Source of the DNA: Streptomyces actinomycinicus
GTDB taxonomy: Bacteria; Actinomycetota; Actinomycetes; Streptomycetales; Streptomycetaceae
Assembly (NCBI RefSeq): GCF_016741775.1
Contig: NZ_JAERRK010000008.1
Location: 186,001-250,000 of the forward strand
Reading direction: 5' to 3'
DNA length: 64,000 nucleotides
Position 1 is the stretch's first letter, and each line of letters starts with the position of its first letter. The notes under the pieces were generated by a model. That model did not search any database. It was not told the DNA's origin and saw nothing but the letters and a program-made list of their open reading frames with translations. Position numbers and translations under genes: made by a program. Positions 16,892 to 25,009 of the stretch are shown here, one piece after another.

Positions 16892-17221
16892 ATGTCCCAG
16901 TACCAGTTTCGCGTCTACACCCTGCGCAGCTCCGACGCGCTCACCGCCTACGAGAAGATCTGGGCCCAGCACATTCCCGGTATGGCCAAGCACCGGATCA
17001 CCACCCACGGCGTCTGGACGGTGCCCGCGGCGCCCGGAAGCGACGCTCCCCGGCTGTACGCCCTCGTCTCCTACAAGGACGCCGACGACGTGCAGGAGCG
17101 GCTGGAGGCATACCTGTCGAGTCCTGGATTCCGCGCGGACATGGAGGGCTTCGACATCGGCCAGATCGTCGGCCTCGAGGAGACCCTCCTGACGCCCACC
17201 GTGGACTCACCCTTGCGCTGA
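16892..17221 (+). CDS. NIPSNAP-family protein
   Basis: The product is a 109-residue protein of the NIPSNAP family (dimeric alpha+beta barrel fold). Typical features are the start YQFRVYTLRS, the stretch AYEKIWAQHIP and the following GVWTVP. Bacterial members are small and of unknown biochemical role, often next to oxygenases or catabolic genes. It starts 55 bp after the first SsgA-like gene and 185 bp before the second, so it is probably part of the same unit. Confidence 0.8.
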   Translation: MSQYQFRVYTLRSSDALTAYEKIWAQHIPGMAKHRITTHGVWTVPAAPGSDAPRLYALVSYKDADDVQERLEAYLSSPGFRADMEGFDIGQIVGLEETLLTPTVDSPLR

Positions 17222-17406
17222 CGGTCGTCCCGCGACGAGTGACGCGGTCAGAAGGGCCGGTCTCCGGCGGCCCTGCGATGGTGGTTCCCCCACCCCACTC
17301 TTCCGGACCGCCAAACACCTTACGGAGCGGTTTTGCAGTCGAGCCCTTCCGGTCAGCCTTCCGACGGCCCTCCCCGGACGACTCGAAGCACCAGGAGTAA
17401 GACCCG

Positions 17407-17832
17407 ATGAAGTCATCGAGAACCGTGATCCAGGGGCTACCCGTGAAGCTTGTCGGCGTGCATGCGACGTCTTTGCCCGTGATCATGAATCTGCGGTACG
17501 AGCCGAGTGATCCCTATGTGGTCCATGCCGCGTTCACCACCGGCGTCGACGGCGACGAGCCGGTCAAATGGATCATCGGGCGCGATTTGCTGATCGACGG
17601 CCTGGAGGGCCCCGCCGGCGAGGGAGACGTTCGCATATGGCCCACCGGCGAGGAGGGCTGCCGGGACTTGTACATCCTTCTCAACCCGCCGTCCGGTACG
17701 GCCCTGCTCAAGGCCCCAGCGCAGGAATTCAAGGCGTTCCTCCGGGAAACGGAGGCAGTGGTGCCCCGCGGGGCCGAGCTGGTCCACAGCGACTTCGACC
17801 GCTTGCTGGCGCACTTCCTCGCCGAAGGGTGA
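17407..17832 (+). CDS. SsgA-like sporulation/cell-division protein (second copy)
   Basis: The product is a 141-residue SALP. It shares the family pattern with the first copy: LRYEPSDPYVVHAAF, WIIGRDLLIDGLEGP, DVRIWP and VPRGAELVHSDFD. The two copies are clearly related but have diverged in the N-terminal tail and in the central loop. The ribosome-binding site is AGGAG, eight bases before the ATG. The gap before it (17222-17406) contains an AGGGCC/GGCCCT inverted repeat (17253-17274) that could attenuate transcription, so this gene may have its own promoter. It is the last intact gene before the graveyard at 17878-19367. Confidence 0.88.
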   Translation: MKSSRTVIQGLPVKLVGVHATSLPVIMNLRYEPSDPYVVHAAFTTGVDGDEPVKWIIGRDLLIDGLEGPAGEGDVRIWPTGEEGCRDLYILLNPPSGTALLKAPAQEFKAFLRETEAVVPRGAELVHSDFDRLLAHFLAEG

Positions 17833-17877
17833 GTCCTGTCAGGGTGCGACCTGAGGCAGGCACACGGGGTCGAGCGG

Positions 17878-18660
17878 TCACCGTGCGTCGGTGTCGAACA
17901 AGCGGCGGGCATTGTGGGTGGTGAGGTCCCGCCATGTGACGGTGGCGGACGGCTGCACCGCGGAGTCGATGGAGGTGACCTGAGCGAGCACCGCGTCAAT
18001 GGGCGTCCAGCAGTAGTCGCTGCCATAGAGGAGACGCTCGGTGCCGAAGGCCGCGTCGAAGGCCGGGACCTGGCGTGGGAACGGCGTGCCGGCCATGTCG
18101 TACCAGAGTCGGCCGAGCTGTTCGACGGCGCTCGGCGCGTCGACGGCGCCGCCGCCGCCGACGTGGGTGCGGAAGAGTTCCATCCGGTCGGCGAGCAGCG
18201 GCAGCACACCTCCGCAGTGAGTCAAGATCCAGCGGATCCGCGGACGGCGGGCGAGGACACCGCGCAAGAGCAGGTCGCTCGCAGTGCGGGCAGTGTCGAA
18301 GGAACTCCAGCATCGGCCGTGGCCGGCCCAGAGCAAGCTCGTCGGCGTGGGGCGCCGACGTGGGGTGAACGAAGACGACGGCGCTGCGGCGGTCCAGCTC
18401 CTCCCAGAGCGGCTCGAACCGGGGGTCACCGAGGTAGAGGCCACGGTGGTTGGTTTCCACCACCACTCCGTCTGCGCCGAGGACGTCGAGCGCGTGGGCG
18501 GCCTCGGCGAGCGAGCCCTCGACGTCCGGCAGGGGCAGGGAGGCGAAGAGACCGAACCGCTGCGGGTCCTCCGTACGGACCCGGGCGCCGAACTCATTGA
18601 CCTCACGAGCACCGTGGCCGCGCCGGTACGTGACGGCGGCGAGGTGGTTGCGGCGTTGTC
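17878..18660 (-). pseudogene. Truncated and frameshifted amidohydrolase-2 family gene
   Basis: Two reading frames together give most of an amidohydrolase (aminocarboxymuconate-semialdehyde-decarboxylase-like, TIM-barrel) sequence. The first frame holds REVNEFGARV, FGLFASLPLPD, LGADGVVVETNHRG and PMLEF. The second carries on with FDTARTASDLLLRG, WILTHCGG, LWYDMAG and LLYGSDYCW, and ends at a stop codon. The switch lies near 18298-18303, where a Pro codon appears to have lost two bases. The N-terminal part of the family (metal-binding HxH) is missing, because the sequence runs into an IclR fragment on the other strand. This is therefore a broken gene, not a functional enzyme. Confidence 0.75.
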
Positions 18661-18799
18661 GGTCGTGGCGCCCGGAACCGGTTCGCCGAACCCTGAGTAC
18701 GGACCGGCCGTGCGCGCGACGGCCCGTGCGATCTCCCGCTGTCTGATCGAGGACAGCGGTCGGACCATGTCCGTCGAAGCCGTGGACAGGCTCCGATAG
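18604..18799 (+). pseudogene. C-terminal fragment of an IclR-family regulator
   Basis: The + strand frame reads TVAAPVRDGGEVVAALSV and goes on to RATARAISRCLIED before a stop at 18797. This is the end of the IclR effector-binding domain. The DNA-binding half is absent: the frame to the left lies antisense to the amidohydrolase remnant. It is a fused relic, probably of the regulator of the same lost catabolic locus. Confidence 0.65.
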
Positions 18800-18864
18800 C
18801 TTGACCGGCCCGGCCGTGCCGGCTGCCGTTGTGCCGAGTCATCGCCGCCATGTCTCTCCTGCCG

Positions 18865-19367
18865 AAGCTGGTGGTGCAGATGTCGAGCCCGCCGCGATGG
18901 CCATGCCCAGGGGGACCACCGGCTTCGGTCCTGTACGCGCCACCAGGACGTTGTTGGCCAGGGCGGCTCTGCTGCAGGTAGTAGGTGAGGAACAGGAACA
19001 CGCCGAACATGCCCGCGCCGGTGACGAAGAGGGCGGCGAAGGAGGCGCCGCGGTTGCGGTCCAGCAGGACTCGCAGGGGCAGCAGCGGATACGCCGCCCT
19101 GTTCCGCCACCACACGAAGACGGCCACCAGCACGGCACCGGCCGCCGGCATGCCCCATGTCGCCGGCCAACCCCAGCCGTGCGTTTCGGCGTTCGAGAAT
19201 CCGTAGACCAGGCCGAACAGGCCGGTGGAGGCCAGCAGGGTGCCGGGTACGTCGAGCTTGTAGGACGTGTCACGCGGAGTGCGGTGCAGCAGGGCCGCCC
19301 CACCGACGAACGCCACCACCGCGAAGATCACGTTGACGTACAGGGTCCAGCGCCAGTCCAGGTACCG
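18865..19367 (-). pseudogene. Internal fragment of an MFS drug-efflux-type transporter
   Basis: From 19367 the minus strand reads YLDWRWTLYVN and on through a hydrophobic stretch, then LDVPGTLLASTGLF and FGVFLFLTYYLQQ, typical of the 14-TM EmrB/QacA family. After TYYLQQ the frame is broken. A neighbouring frame resumes with VARTGPKPVVPLGM, normally found some tens of residues later, so there is an internal deletion near 18963. Both the N-terminal and the C-terminal transporter parts are missing. Confidence 0.7.
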
Positions 19368-19577
19368 GACAGCGGATGGGGGATGGGGGAACGGGCGCTG
19401 CGCCGGTCGGCGTCATACGGCTGCCGTGCAGAGGCTGTGGAGCCACCCCGCCGGGCGGGTCCTCGAGGTGACGAGGTGACGGGGGGTGGCTCCCGCATGT
19501 CCGCAGCCTGGGATCGCCCGACTGCGGGCGCGGCTCTGGGGCCGGTACCCGGGGCGAAGCGCCTCAGCGGGTGTTGC

Positions 19578-20273
19578 TCAATGGCCGCCAGTGTCCCGGC
19601 TGTCGCGACCGCCGGTGAGCCGGCTTTCCAGACCCGTGATCAGCGTGTCCATCACGAGGCGGAACATGTGGTCCTGGTCAGGGCCTTCAACGGCGGTGTC
19701 CGCGGAGTCAGCCCCGTCCCCGTCTCCGCCATCGTCGAAGCCGGGGGGCTTGAGGGTCGACCACTGGTGGAGCGCGCCGTTGAGTTCGGCGGCGAGGACA
19801 CCGACGACGACGGCGACCATCAGCGCCGCGATCTCCGAGACCTCTGACCGCGGAACCCCGGCAGCCTCCACGATCGCGGTGAGCGCGGTCCAGAACGGGT
19901 CGTCGGCCTGGATGAAGTCGGGCTGGTGGCTGAACGAGTAGGCCATCAGTTCGGGGTGACGGTGTGCCAGGGTCCGGAAGTCCGTGGCGAGCAGGCGGAT
20001 GCGCTCCTGCCAGGGAGCGTCCTGGAGCGTCACGGTGCGGAACTGGGCGCCGACCATTCTTGTCACGCCGCGCAGCACCGCTTCCTTGTTCGGCACGTGG
20101 TGGTACAGCGACATCGGGTTCGCGTCGAGGGCGGTGGCGAGTTTGCGCATGGTGAGCGCCTCGACGCCGTCCGCATCGATCAGCCGCAGGGCGGCGGCGT
20201 AGATCCCGGCCTCGGTCAGAGGCACGTCTCTCTTCCTCGTTCCCCGCGGGGGACGCCTCACCTTCTTTTCCAT
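19578..20273 (-). CDS. TetR-family repressor, divergent from the CYP102 gene
   Basis: The product is up to 231 residues. The N-terminal helix-turn-helix is typical (GVEALTMRKLATALD and MSLYHHVPNKEAVL), followed by a helical ligand domain of the TetR_C class and a His/Asp-rich, variable tail. Copy C of the palindrome overlaps the ATG at 20273, and a GTG at 20225 has a much better ribosome-binding site (GAGGAAG), so the real protein may lack the first 16 residues. Four palindromes lie in the intergenic region shared with the CYP102 gene, the classical layout of a self-regulating repressor. The ligand is unknown; a fatty acid or aromatic acid would fit the P450. Confidence 0.85.
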   Translation of the reverse strand: MEKKVRRPPRGTRKRDVPLTEAGIYAAALRLIDADGVEALTMRKLATALDANPMSLYHHVPNKEAVLRGVTRMVGAQFRTVTLQDAPWQERIRLLATDFRTLAHRHPELMAYSFSHQPDFIQADDPFWTALTAIVEAAGVPRSEVSEIAALMVAVVVGVLAAELNGALHQWSTLKPPGFDDGGDGDGADSADTAVEGPDQDHMFRLVMDTLITGLESRLTGGRDSRDTGGH

Positions 20274-20286
20274 ACCTCGTACGGTA
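20268..20286. promoter_or_regulatory. TetR-type operator, copy C
   Basis: TTCCATAC-CTC-GTACGGTA overlaps the annotated ATG of the TetR gene. Its centre is 23 bp from that of copy D. Confidence 0.65.
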
Positions 20287-20290
20287 TCAG

Positions 20291-20309
20291 TTCCGTACAG
20301 GGTACGGAA
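20291..20309. promoter_or_regulatory. TetR-type operator, copy D
   Basis: TTCCGTAC-AGG-GTACGGAA has perfect 8-bp arms. It pairs with copy C at 23-bp spacing, about two helical turns, so two dimers could bind on one face. Confidence 0.7.
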
Positions 20310-20347
20310 ATGAGCCGCACGTCACAGCCCCACCCGCCCCCATAGGG

Positions 20348-20377
20348 TTGCACCTCTCTTTCCGTACCGCGTATGGT
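20348..20377 (+). promoter_or_regulatory. Candidate promoter of the CYP102 gene
   Basis: TTGCAC (20348-20353) and TATGGT (20372-20377) are separated by 18 bp, and the -10 element lies inside operator copy E. A repressor bound there would block RNA polymerase. Confidence 0.5.
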
Positions 20378-20378
20378 T
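20360..20378. promoter_or_regulatory. TetR-type operator, copy E
   Basis: TTCCGTAC-CGC-GTATGGTT is an inverted repeat with two mismatched outer positions. It overlaps the CYP102 promoter candidate and lies 23 bp before copy F. Confidence 0.65.
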
Positions 20379-20382
20379 TTGG

Positions 20383-20401
20383 TTCCATACGGCGTATGTT
20401 T
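20383..20401. promoter_or_regulatory. TetR-type operator, copy F
   Basis: TTCCATAC-GGC-GTATGTTT is the most degenerate copy, at 23-bp spacing from copy E and 73 bp before the CYP102 start codon. Confidence 0.6.
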
Positions 20402-20473
20402 TGCATATGGCGCCCCGGCATCGACCCGAGCAGTGCGCCCTCGCCCATTCCCCTCCACGCAGAGGAGCAAGCC

Positions 20474-23400
20474 ATGACCACGCACTCCGTGAACGACCTT
20501 CGCCCCATCCGGTCCCCGCGTGGGATCCCCCTCCTCGGCAACACGCCGCAGATCCCCAGCACCAATCCGGTGGAGTACTTCGGTGAGCTGGCCAAGCAGT
20601 TCCCCGAGGGCATTTACGGGATGGACATCGCCGGCATCGAGCAGGTCTTCGTCTACGACCCGGACCTGATTGCCGAGGTCTCCGACGAGACACGGTTCTT
20701 CAAGCAGATCGAGAAGACGCCGCTGCAGCACGTCCGGGACTTCACGGGCGCGGGCCTGTTCACGGCCCACCAGCGCGAAGAGGAATGGGGCATGGCGCAC
20801 CGGATCCTCCTGCCGGCCTTCAGCCAGCGCGCCATGAGGAACTACTTCGGGCAGATGCTGGAGATCGCCCAGGACCTGGTGGGCAAGTGGGAGAGCAGGG
20901 AGGGTCAGTCGGTCAACATCACCGACGACTACACCCGGCTGACGCTGGACACCATCGCCCTGTCGGGGTTCGGCTACCGGTTCGGCTCCTTCGCCGAGGA
21001 GGAGCTGCACCCCTTCCTCAACGCGCTGCTGGAGTCGCTGATCGAGTCGCTGCGGCGCTCCCAGGAGCTGCCGGTGATGACCAGGCTCCGCAAGGCCGAC
21101 GCCAAGAAGTACGGCGAGAACATCCGGCTGATGCAGGACCTGGTCGGCAGTGTGATCAAGGAGCGCCGTGAGGGGAAGGGCAGCGCCGAGGAGGACCTGC
21201 TGGGCCTGATGCTGGACGCGGTCGACCCGGAGACCGGCGAGCGGCTGTACGACGACAATGTCCGCGACCAGGTGGTGACGTTCCTGATCGCCGGTCACGA
21301 GACCACCAGCGGTCTGCTGTCGTTCGCCACGTACTCGCTGATGCGCAACCCGCACGTGCTGGCCCAGGCCTACGCCGAGGTGGACCGGTTGCTGCCCGGC
21401 GACACCGTCCCGGACTACGACACGGTCATGCAGCTGGACGTCATCCCGCGGATCCTGGAGGAGACCCTGCGCCTGTGGGCTCCCATCCCGGCGATCAGCA
21501 AGGCCCCGCTGGAGGACACCGTCATCGGCGGCCGCTACGAGCTGAAGAAGGGAACGCGGGTCAACCTCCTCATGGGCCCGCTGCACACCCACCCCAACGC
21601 GTGGGACCGACCGCACGAGTTCGACATCGACCGGTGGCTGCCGGAGAACCGCGTCCAGCAGCACCCTCACGCCTACAAGCCGTTCGGCAACGGCGTACGC
21701 GCCTGCATCGGCCGGCAGTTCGCGCTCACCGAGGCGCGTCTGGCCCTGGCGCTGGTGCTGCAGAAGTTCAAGTTCTCCGACGTCACGGACTACAAGATGG
21801 ACGTCAAGGAGGCGCTGACCCGCAAGCCCGGCAACTTCGAGCTCATCGTCCGTCGCCGTCAGGAACACGAGCGGACCGTCTTCGGCGCCGCGGACCTGCA
21901 GACCGGCGACACCCAGGCGCAGGCCGCGGTCAGCGGTGTCGGGGTGAACCTGACCGTCGCCTACGGCTCCAGCCTCGGCTCGTGCGAGGACCTGGCCCGC
22001 ACCATCGCCGACCGCGGCGAGCGCTCCGGCTTCGGCACCACCCTCGTCAGCCTGGACGAGCTGGGTGACAACCTGCCCACCGAAGGCCTGCTCGCCGTCG
22101 TCGCCGCCAGCTACAACGGCAAGGCCCCCGACAACGCCCAGCGCTTCGACGACCTGCTCGCCGCCGGACTGCCCGAGGGTTCACTGGCGAATGTGCGGTA
22201 CGCGCTGCTGGGCGCCGGCAACACCCAGTGGGTGGCCACCTACCAGGCGTTCCCCAAGCGGATCGAGGAGGGTCTGCTGGCCGCCGGCGCCACCCCGGTC
22301 GTCGAGCGCGGCATCGCGGACGCCGCCGGTGACTTCGACGGCATGGCCACGCGGTGGATGGACAACCTGTGGGCCACTCTGGCCGAGGAGTACGCCGCCG
22401 ACACCTCCCAGGCGACCGGCCCGCGCTACCAGGTCCAGCTGCTCACCGAGTCCGACGTGCGCCCCGCCATCGTCTCCGAGCAGGCGTACCCGCTCACCGT
22501 GGTGGCCAACGAGGAACTGGTGGCCGACGCGACCGGCCTGTGGGACTTCCAGATCGAGCCGCCGCGCCCGTCCGCGAAGTCCATCACCTTCGAGCTGCCC
22601 GAGGGCGTCACCTACGACACCGGCAACCACCTGGCCGTCTTCGCCAAGAACGAACTCGCCCTGGTGGAGCGCGCACTGAGGCGGCTCGGCGTCGAGTACG
22701 ACCAGGTGCTCCGGCTCGACCAGCCGGCCGGTGGCCGCACCCACCTGCCGGTCGGCACCCCGGTCACCGCCGGCATCCTGCTCACCGAGTTCCTTGAGCT
22801 GCAGGACGTGGCCACCCGGTCCCAGATCCAGACGCTGGCCGAGTACACCGAGTGCCCGTGGACCCGGCCGCAGCTCCAGGCGTACACCGCCGACACCCAG
22901 GAGGCCGAGGAGCGCTACCAGAAGGAGATCCTCGGCAAGCGCATCTCGGTGCTGGGCCTGCTGGAGCGCTTCGAGGCGGTCGAGCTGCCGCTGGCCGTCT
23001 TCCTGGAGATGACGGGCCCCATCCGTCCCCGCTTCTACTCCATCTCCTCCGCCCCGTCCGCCGACCCGCGCCACGTGCGCCTCACCGTCGGCCTGCTGGA
23101 AGGCCCGGCCCTGTCCGGCGACGGTCAGTACCGCGGCACCTGCTCCTCCTACATCGCGGCCCTTGAGCCCGGTGACGTCGTCTACGGCTACGTCCGCGTG
23201 CCCTCCCCGACGTTCGCCCCGCCCGCCGACCCCGCCACGCCGCTGATCCTCATCGGCCCCGGCACCGGCATCGCGCCGCTGCGCGGCTTCCTGGAGGAGC
23301 GGGCGACACAGCACGCGAACGGCACCCAGGTGGGCCTGTCCCAGGTGTTCGTCGGGTGCCGCCACCCGGAGCACGACTACTTCTACCGCCAGGAGATGCA

Positions 23401-23695
23401 GGACTGGGAGCAGGCCGGCATCGCCCAGGTGCACACCGCCTACTCGGCGGTGACCGGCCACCCCGCCCGGTTCGTGCAGAACGCGATCGCGAACGCCGCC
23501 GACACGGTGTGGCAGGCCATCGAGGACGGCGCGTACATCTACGTCTGCGGTGACGGCCGCCGCATGGCCCCCGCCGTCCGCGAGGCACTCGCCGCCATCC
23601 ACCGCCAGAAGACCGGCAGCGACGACGAGGCCGCCCAGCAGTGGCTCGCCCGGCTCGAAGCGGACGAGCGCTACCAGCAGGACGTCTTCGCCTGA
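20474..23695 (+). CDS. Self-sufficient CYP102-type P450/reductase fusion
   Basis: The product is a 1,073-residue fusion like P450 BM3. The heme domain (1-470) has AGHETT at 273-278, ExxR in EETLR, and FGNGVRACIG with Cys411. A flavodoxin-type FMN domain follows from about 490 (AYGSSLGSCEDLA). The FAD/NADPH reductase domain has RPRFYSISSAP, GPGTGIAPLRGF and YVCGDG. Length and order match CYP102 enzymes, which hydroxylate fatty acids. The BM3 carboxylate-anchoring residues Arg47 and Tyr51 align with Ile and Phe, while Phe87 is kept, so the substrate may not be a simple free fatty acid. AGAGGAG precedes the ATG. It is controlled by the divergent TetR through copies C-F. Confidence 0.95.
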   Translation: MTTHSVNDLRPIRSPRGIPLLGNTPQIPSTNPVEYFGELAKQFPEGIYGMDIAGIEQVFVYDPDLIAEVSDETRFFKQIEKTPLQHVRDFTGAGLFTAHQREEEWGMAHRILLPAFSQRAMRNYFGQMLEIAQDLVGKWESREGQSVNITDDYTRLTLDTIALSGFGYRFGSFAEEELHPFLNALLESLIESLRRSQELPVMTRLRKADAKKYGENIRLMQDLVGSVIKERREGKGSAEEDLLGLMLDAVDPETGERLYDDNVRDQVVTFLIAGHETTSGLLSFATYSLMRNPHVLAQAYAEVDRLLPGDTVPDYDTVMQLDVIPRILEETLRLWAPIPAISKAPLEDTVIGGRYELKKGTRVNLLMGPLHTHPNAWDRPHEFDIDRWLPENRVQQHPHAYKPFGNGVRACIGRQFALTEARLALALVLQKFKFSDVTDYKMDVKEALTRKPGNFELIVRRRQEHERTVFGAADLQTGDTQAQAAVSGVGVNLTVAYGSSLGSCEDLARTIADRGERSGFGTTLVSLDELGDNLPTEGLLAVVAASYNGKAPDNAQRFDDLLAAGLPEGSLANVRYALLGAGNTQWVATYQAFPKRIEEGLLAAGATPVVERGIADAAGDFDGMATRWMDNLWATLAEEYAADTSQATGPRYQVQLLTESDVRPAIVSEQAYPLTVVANEELVADATGLWDFQIEPPRPSAKSITFELPEGVTYDTGNHLAVFAKNELALVERALRRLGVEYDQVLRLDQPAGGRTHLPVGTPVTAGILLTEFLELQDVATRSQIQTLAEYTECPWTRPQLQAYTADTQEAEERYQKEILGKRISVLGLLERFEAVELPLAVFLEMTGPIRPRFYSISSAPSADPRHVRLTVGLLEGPALSGDGQYRGTCSSYIAALEPGDVVYGYVRVPSPTFAPPADPATPLILIGPGTGIAPLRGFLEERATQHANGTQVGLSQVFVGCRHPEHDYFYRQEMQDWEQAGIAQVHTAYSAVTGHPARFVQNAIANAADTVWQAIEDGAYIYVCGDGRRMAPAVREALAAIHRQKTGSDDEAAQQWLARLEADERYQQDVFA

Positions 23696-23810
23696 CCGTC
23701 GCACGCCGTCAGGGCGCGCCGGCCCCCAGCCGCCGGGAGGCGTGCGGACGTCCTGCCTCCCCGCACCCCTCCCGGCCCCACCAGCCACTCAGACACCCCA
23801 TGGCACCCAT

Positions 23811-23828
23811 GGCCCGGACCACCGGGCC
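23811..23828. terminator. Short hairpin between the CYP102 and dehydrogenase genes
   Basis: GGCCCGG-ACCA-CCGGGCC is a perfect 7-bp stem with a 4-base loop. It lies 27 bp before the dehydrogenase start. It may terminate or attenuate transcription from the P450 gene. No T-tract follows. Confidence 0.35.
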
Positions 23829-23854
23829 GTGCCGCTCAGAGAAAGCAGATCACC

Positions 23855-24901
23855 ATGGACACCATGCTCGCCGGACGCTTCCACCTGGACAGCAGGAAAT
23901 TCGCCGTGGAAGAGGTCCCGGTCCCCGTGCCGGGCCCGGGCGAGGTCCTCATCGAGGTCAAGGCCGCCGGCGTCTGCCTCTCCGACGTCCACCTGCTCGA
24001 CGGCTCCCTCGTCCCCCTGTTCGCCACCTCCGACACGGTCACCGTCGGCCACGAGGTCTCCGGTGTGATCCACACGCTCGGCCCCGGCCTCAAGCGCGGC
24101 CTGCCCGTCGGCACCCGCGTCACCCTGGAGGCCGGCAAGACCTGCGGCACGTGCGCCGGATGCGTGCGCCACCGCCCCTGCACCCAGATGCTCACCGCCG
24201 GCATCGACTACGACGGCGGCTGGGCCGAGTACGTGATCGCCCGCGCGGAATCCCTCATTCCGATCCCCGACAGCCTCCCCTTCGACCAGGCCGCGATCAT
24301 CCCCGACGCGGTCTCCACCCCCTACGCCGCCGTCGTCGCCACCGCGGGCGTCCGTGCCGCCCAGTCCGTCGGCGTCTGGGGCGTGGGCGGAGTCGGCGCA
24401 CACAACGTACGCCTCGCCCGCCTGGTCGGCGCGGCCCCGATCATCGCCGTCGACCCGTTGCCCAGCGCCCGCGAGCGCGCCCTGGCCTTCGGCGCGGACC
24501 TCGCGCTCGACCCGGCAGCCCCCGACTTCGCCGACCAGGTCCGCGCGGCCACCGGCGGACGCGGCCTGGACTTCGCCTTCGACTGCGCCGGCGTCCCCGC
24601 CGTCCGCGACCAGGCCGCCTCCGTGCTCGGCCTGGGCGGCTCCCTGATCCTGGTGGGCATCACACCCCGACCGCTGACCATCACCGAGGGCCTGACCTTC
24701 AACTACCTGCAGAAGCAGGTGCGCGGCCACTACGGCGGCTTCCCCGAGTCCGTCTCCGAGCTGGTGCGGCTGACCGCGGCCGGCCGCCTCGACCTGGCCC
24801 CCTCCATCACCGACCACATCCCGCTCATCGAGGCCGCCGACGCCGTCCACCGACTCGAGAACAAGATCGGCGACCCGATCCGCCTCATCCTCGTCCCCTG
24901 A
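23855..24901 (+). CDS. Zinc-dependent alcohol dehydrogenase, NAD type
   Basis: The product is a 348-residue medium-chain dehydrogenase. The catalytic zinc ligands are Cys in GVCLSDVH and the His-Glu of GHEVSG. The structural zinc site is CGTCAGCVRHRPC, with four Cys. The Rossmann motif GVGGVGAHNVRLA is followed by Asp (AVDPLP), favouring NAD over NADP. It lies 159 bp after the CYP102 gene on the same strand, and a strong hairpin follows it at 24943-24978. A plausible role is oxidation of the alcohol made by the P450, but a separate transcript is possible. Confidence 0.92.
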   Translation: MDTMLAGRFHLDSRKFAVEEVPVPVPGPGEVLIEVKAAGVCLSDVHLLDGSLVPLFATSDTVTVGHEVSGVIHTLGPGLKRGLPVGTRVTLEAGKTCGTCAGCVRHRPCTQMLTAGIDYDGGWAEYVIARAESLIPIPDSLPFDQAAIIPDAVSTPYAAVVATAGVRAAQSVGVWGVGGVGAHNVRLARLVGAAPIIAVDPLPSARERALAFGADLALDPAAPDFADQVRAATGGRGLDFAFDCAGVPAVRDQAASVLGLGGSLILVGITPRPLTITEGLTFNYLQKQVRGHYGGFPESVSELVRLTAAGRLDLAPSITDHIPLIEAADAVHRLENKIGDPIRLILVP

Positions 24902-24942
24902 CGCCCGTCAGCAGGACGACAAGCCACCCTGGGCAGGGGTGA

Positions 24943-24978
24943 GTGGGCGCCGGTGCGTGAGGGAGCACCGGCGCCCAC
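24943..24978 (+). terminator. Strong hairpin terminator
   Basis: A perfect 14-bp GC-rich stem (24943-24956 with 24965-24978, arm GTGGGCGCCGGTGC) encloses an 8-base loop, 42 bp after the dehydrogenase stop. It should end the CYP102/dehydrogenase transcript before the next TetR gene. Confidence 0.75.
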
Positions 24979-25009
24979 GGCTTTCCGGCAACCATGGAGA
25001 GAAAGAACC

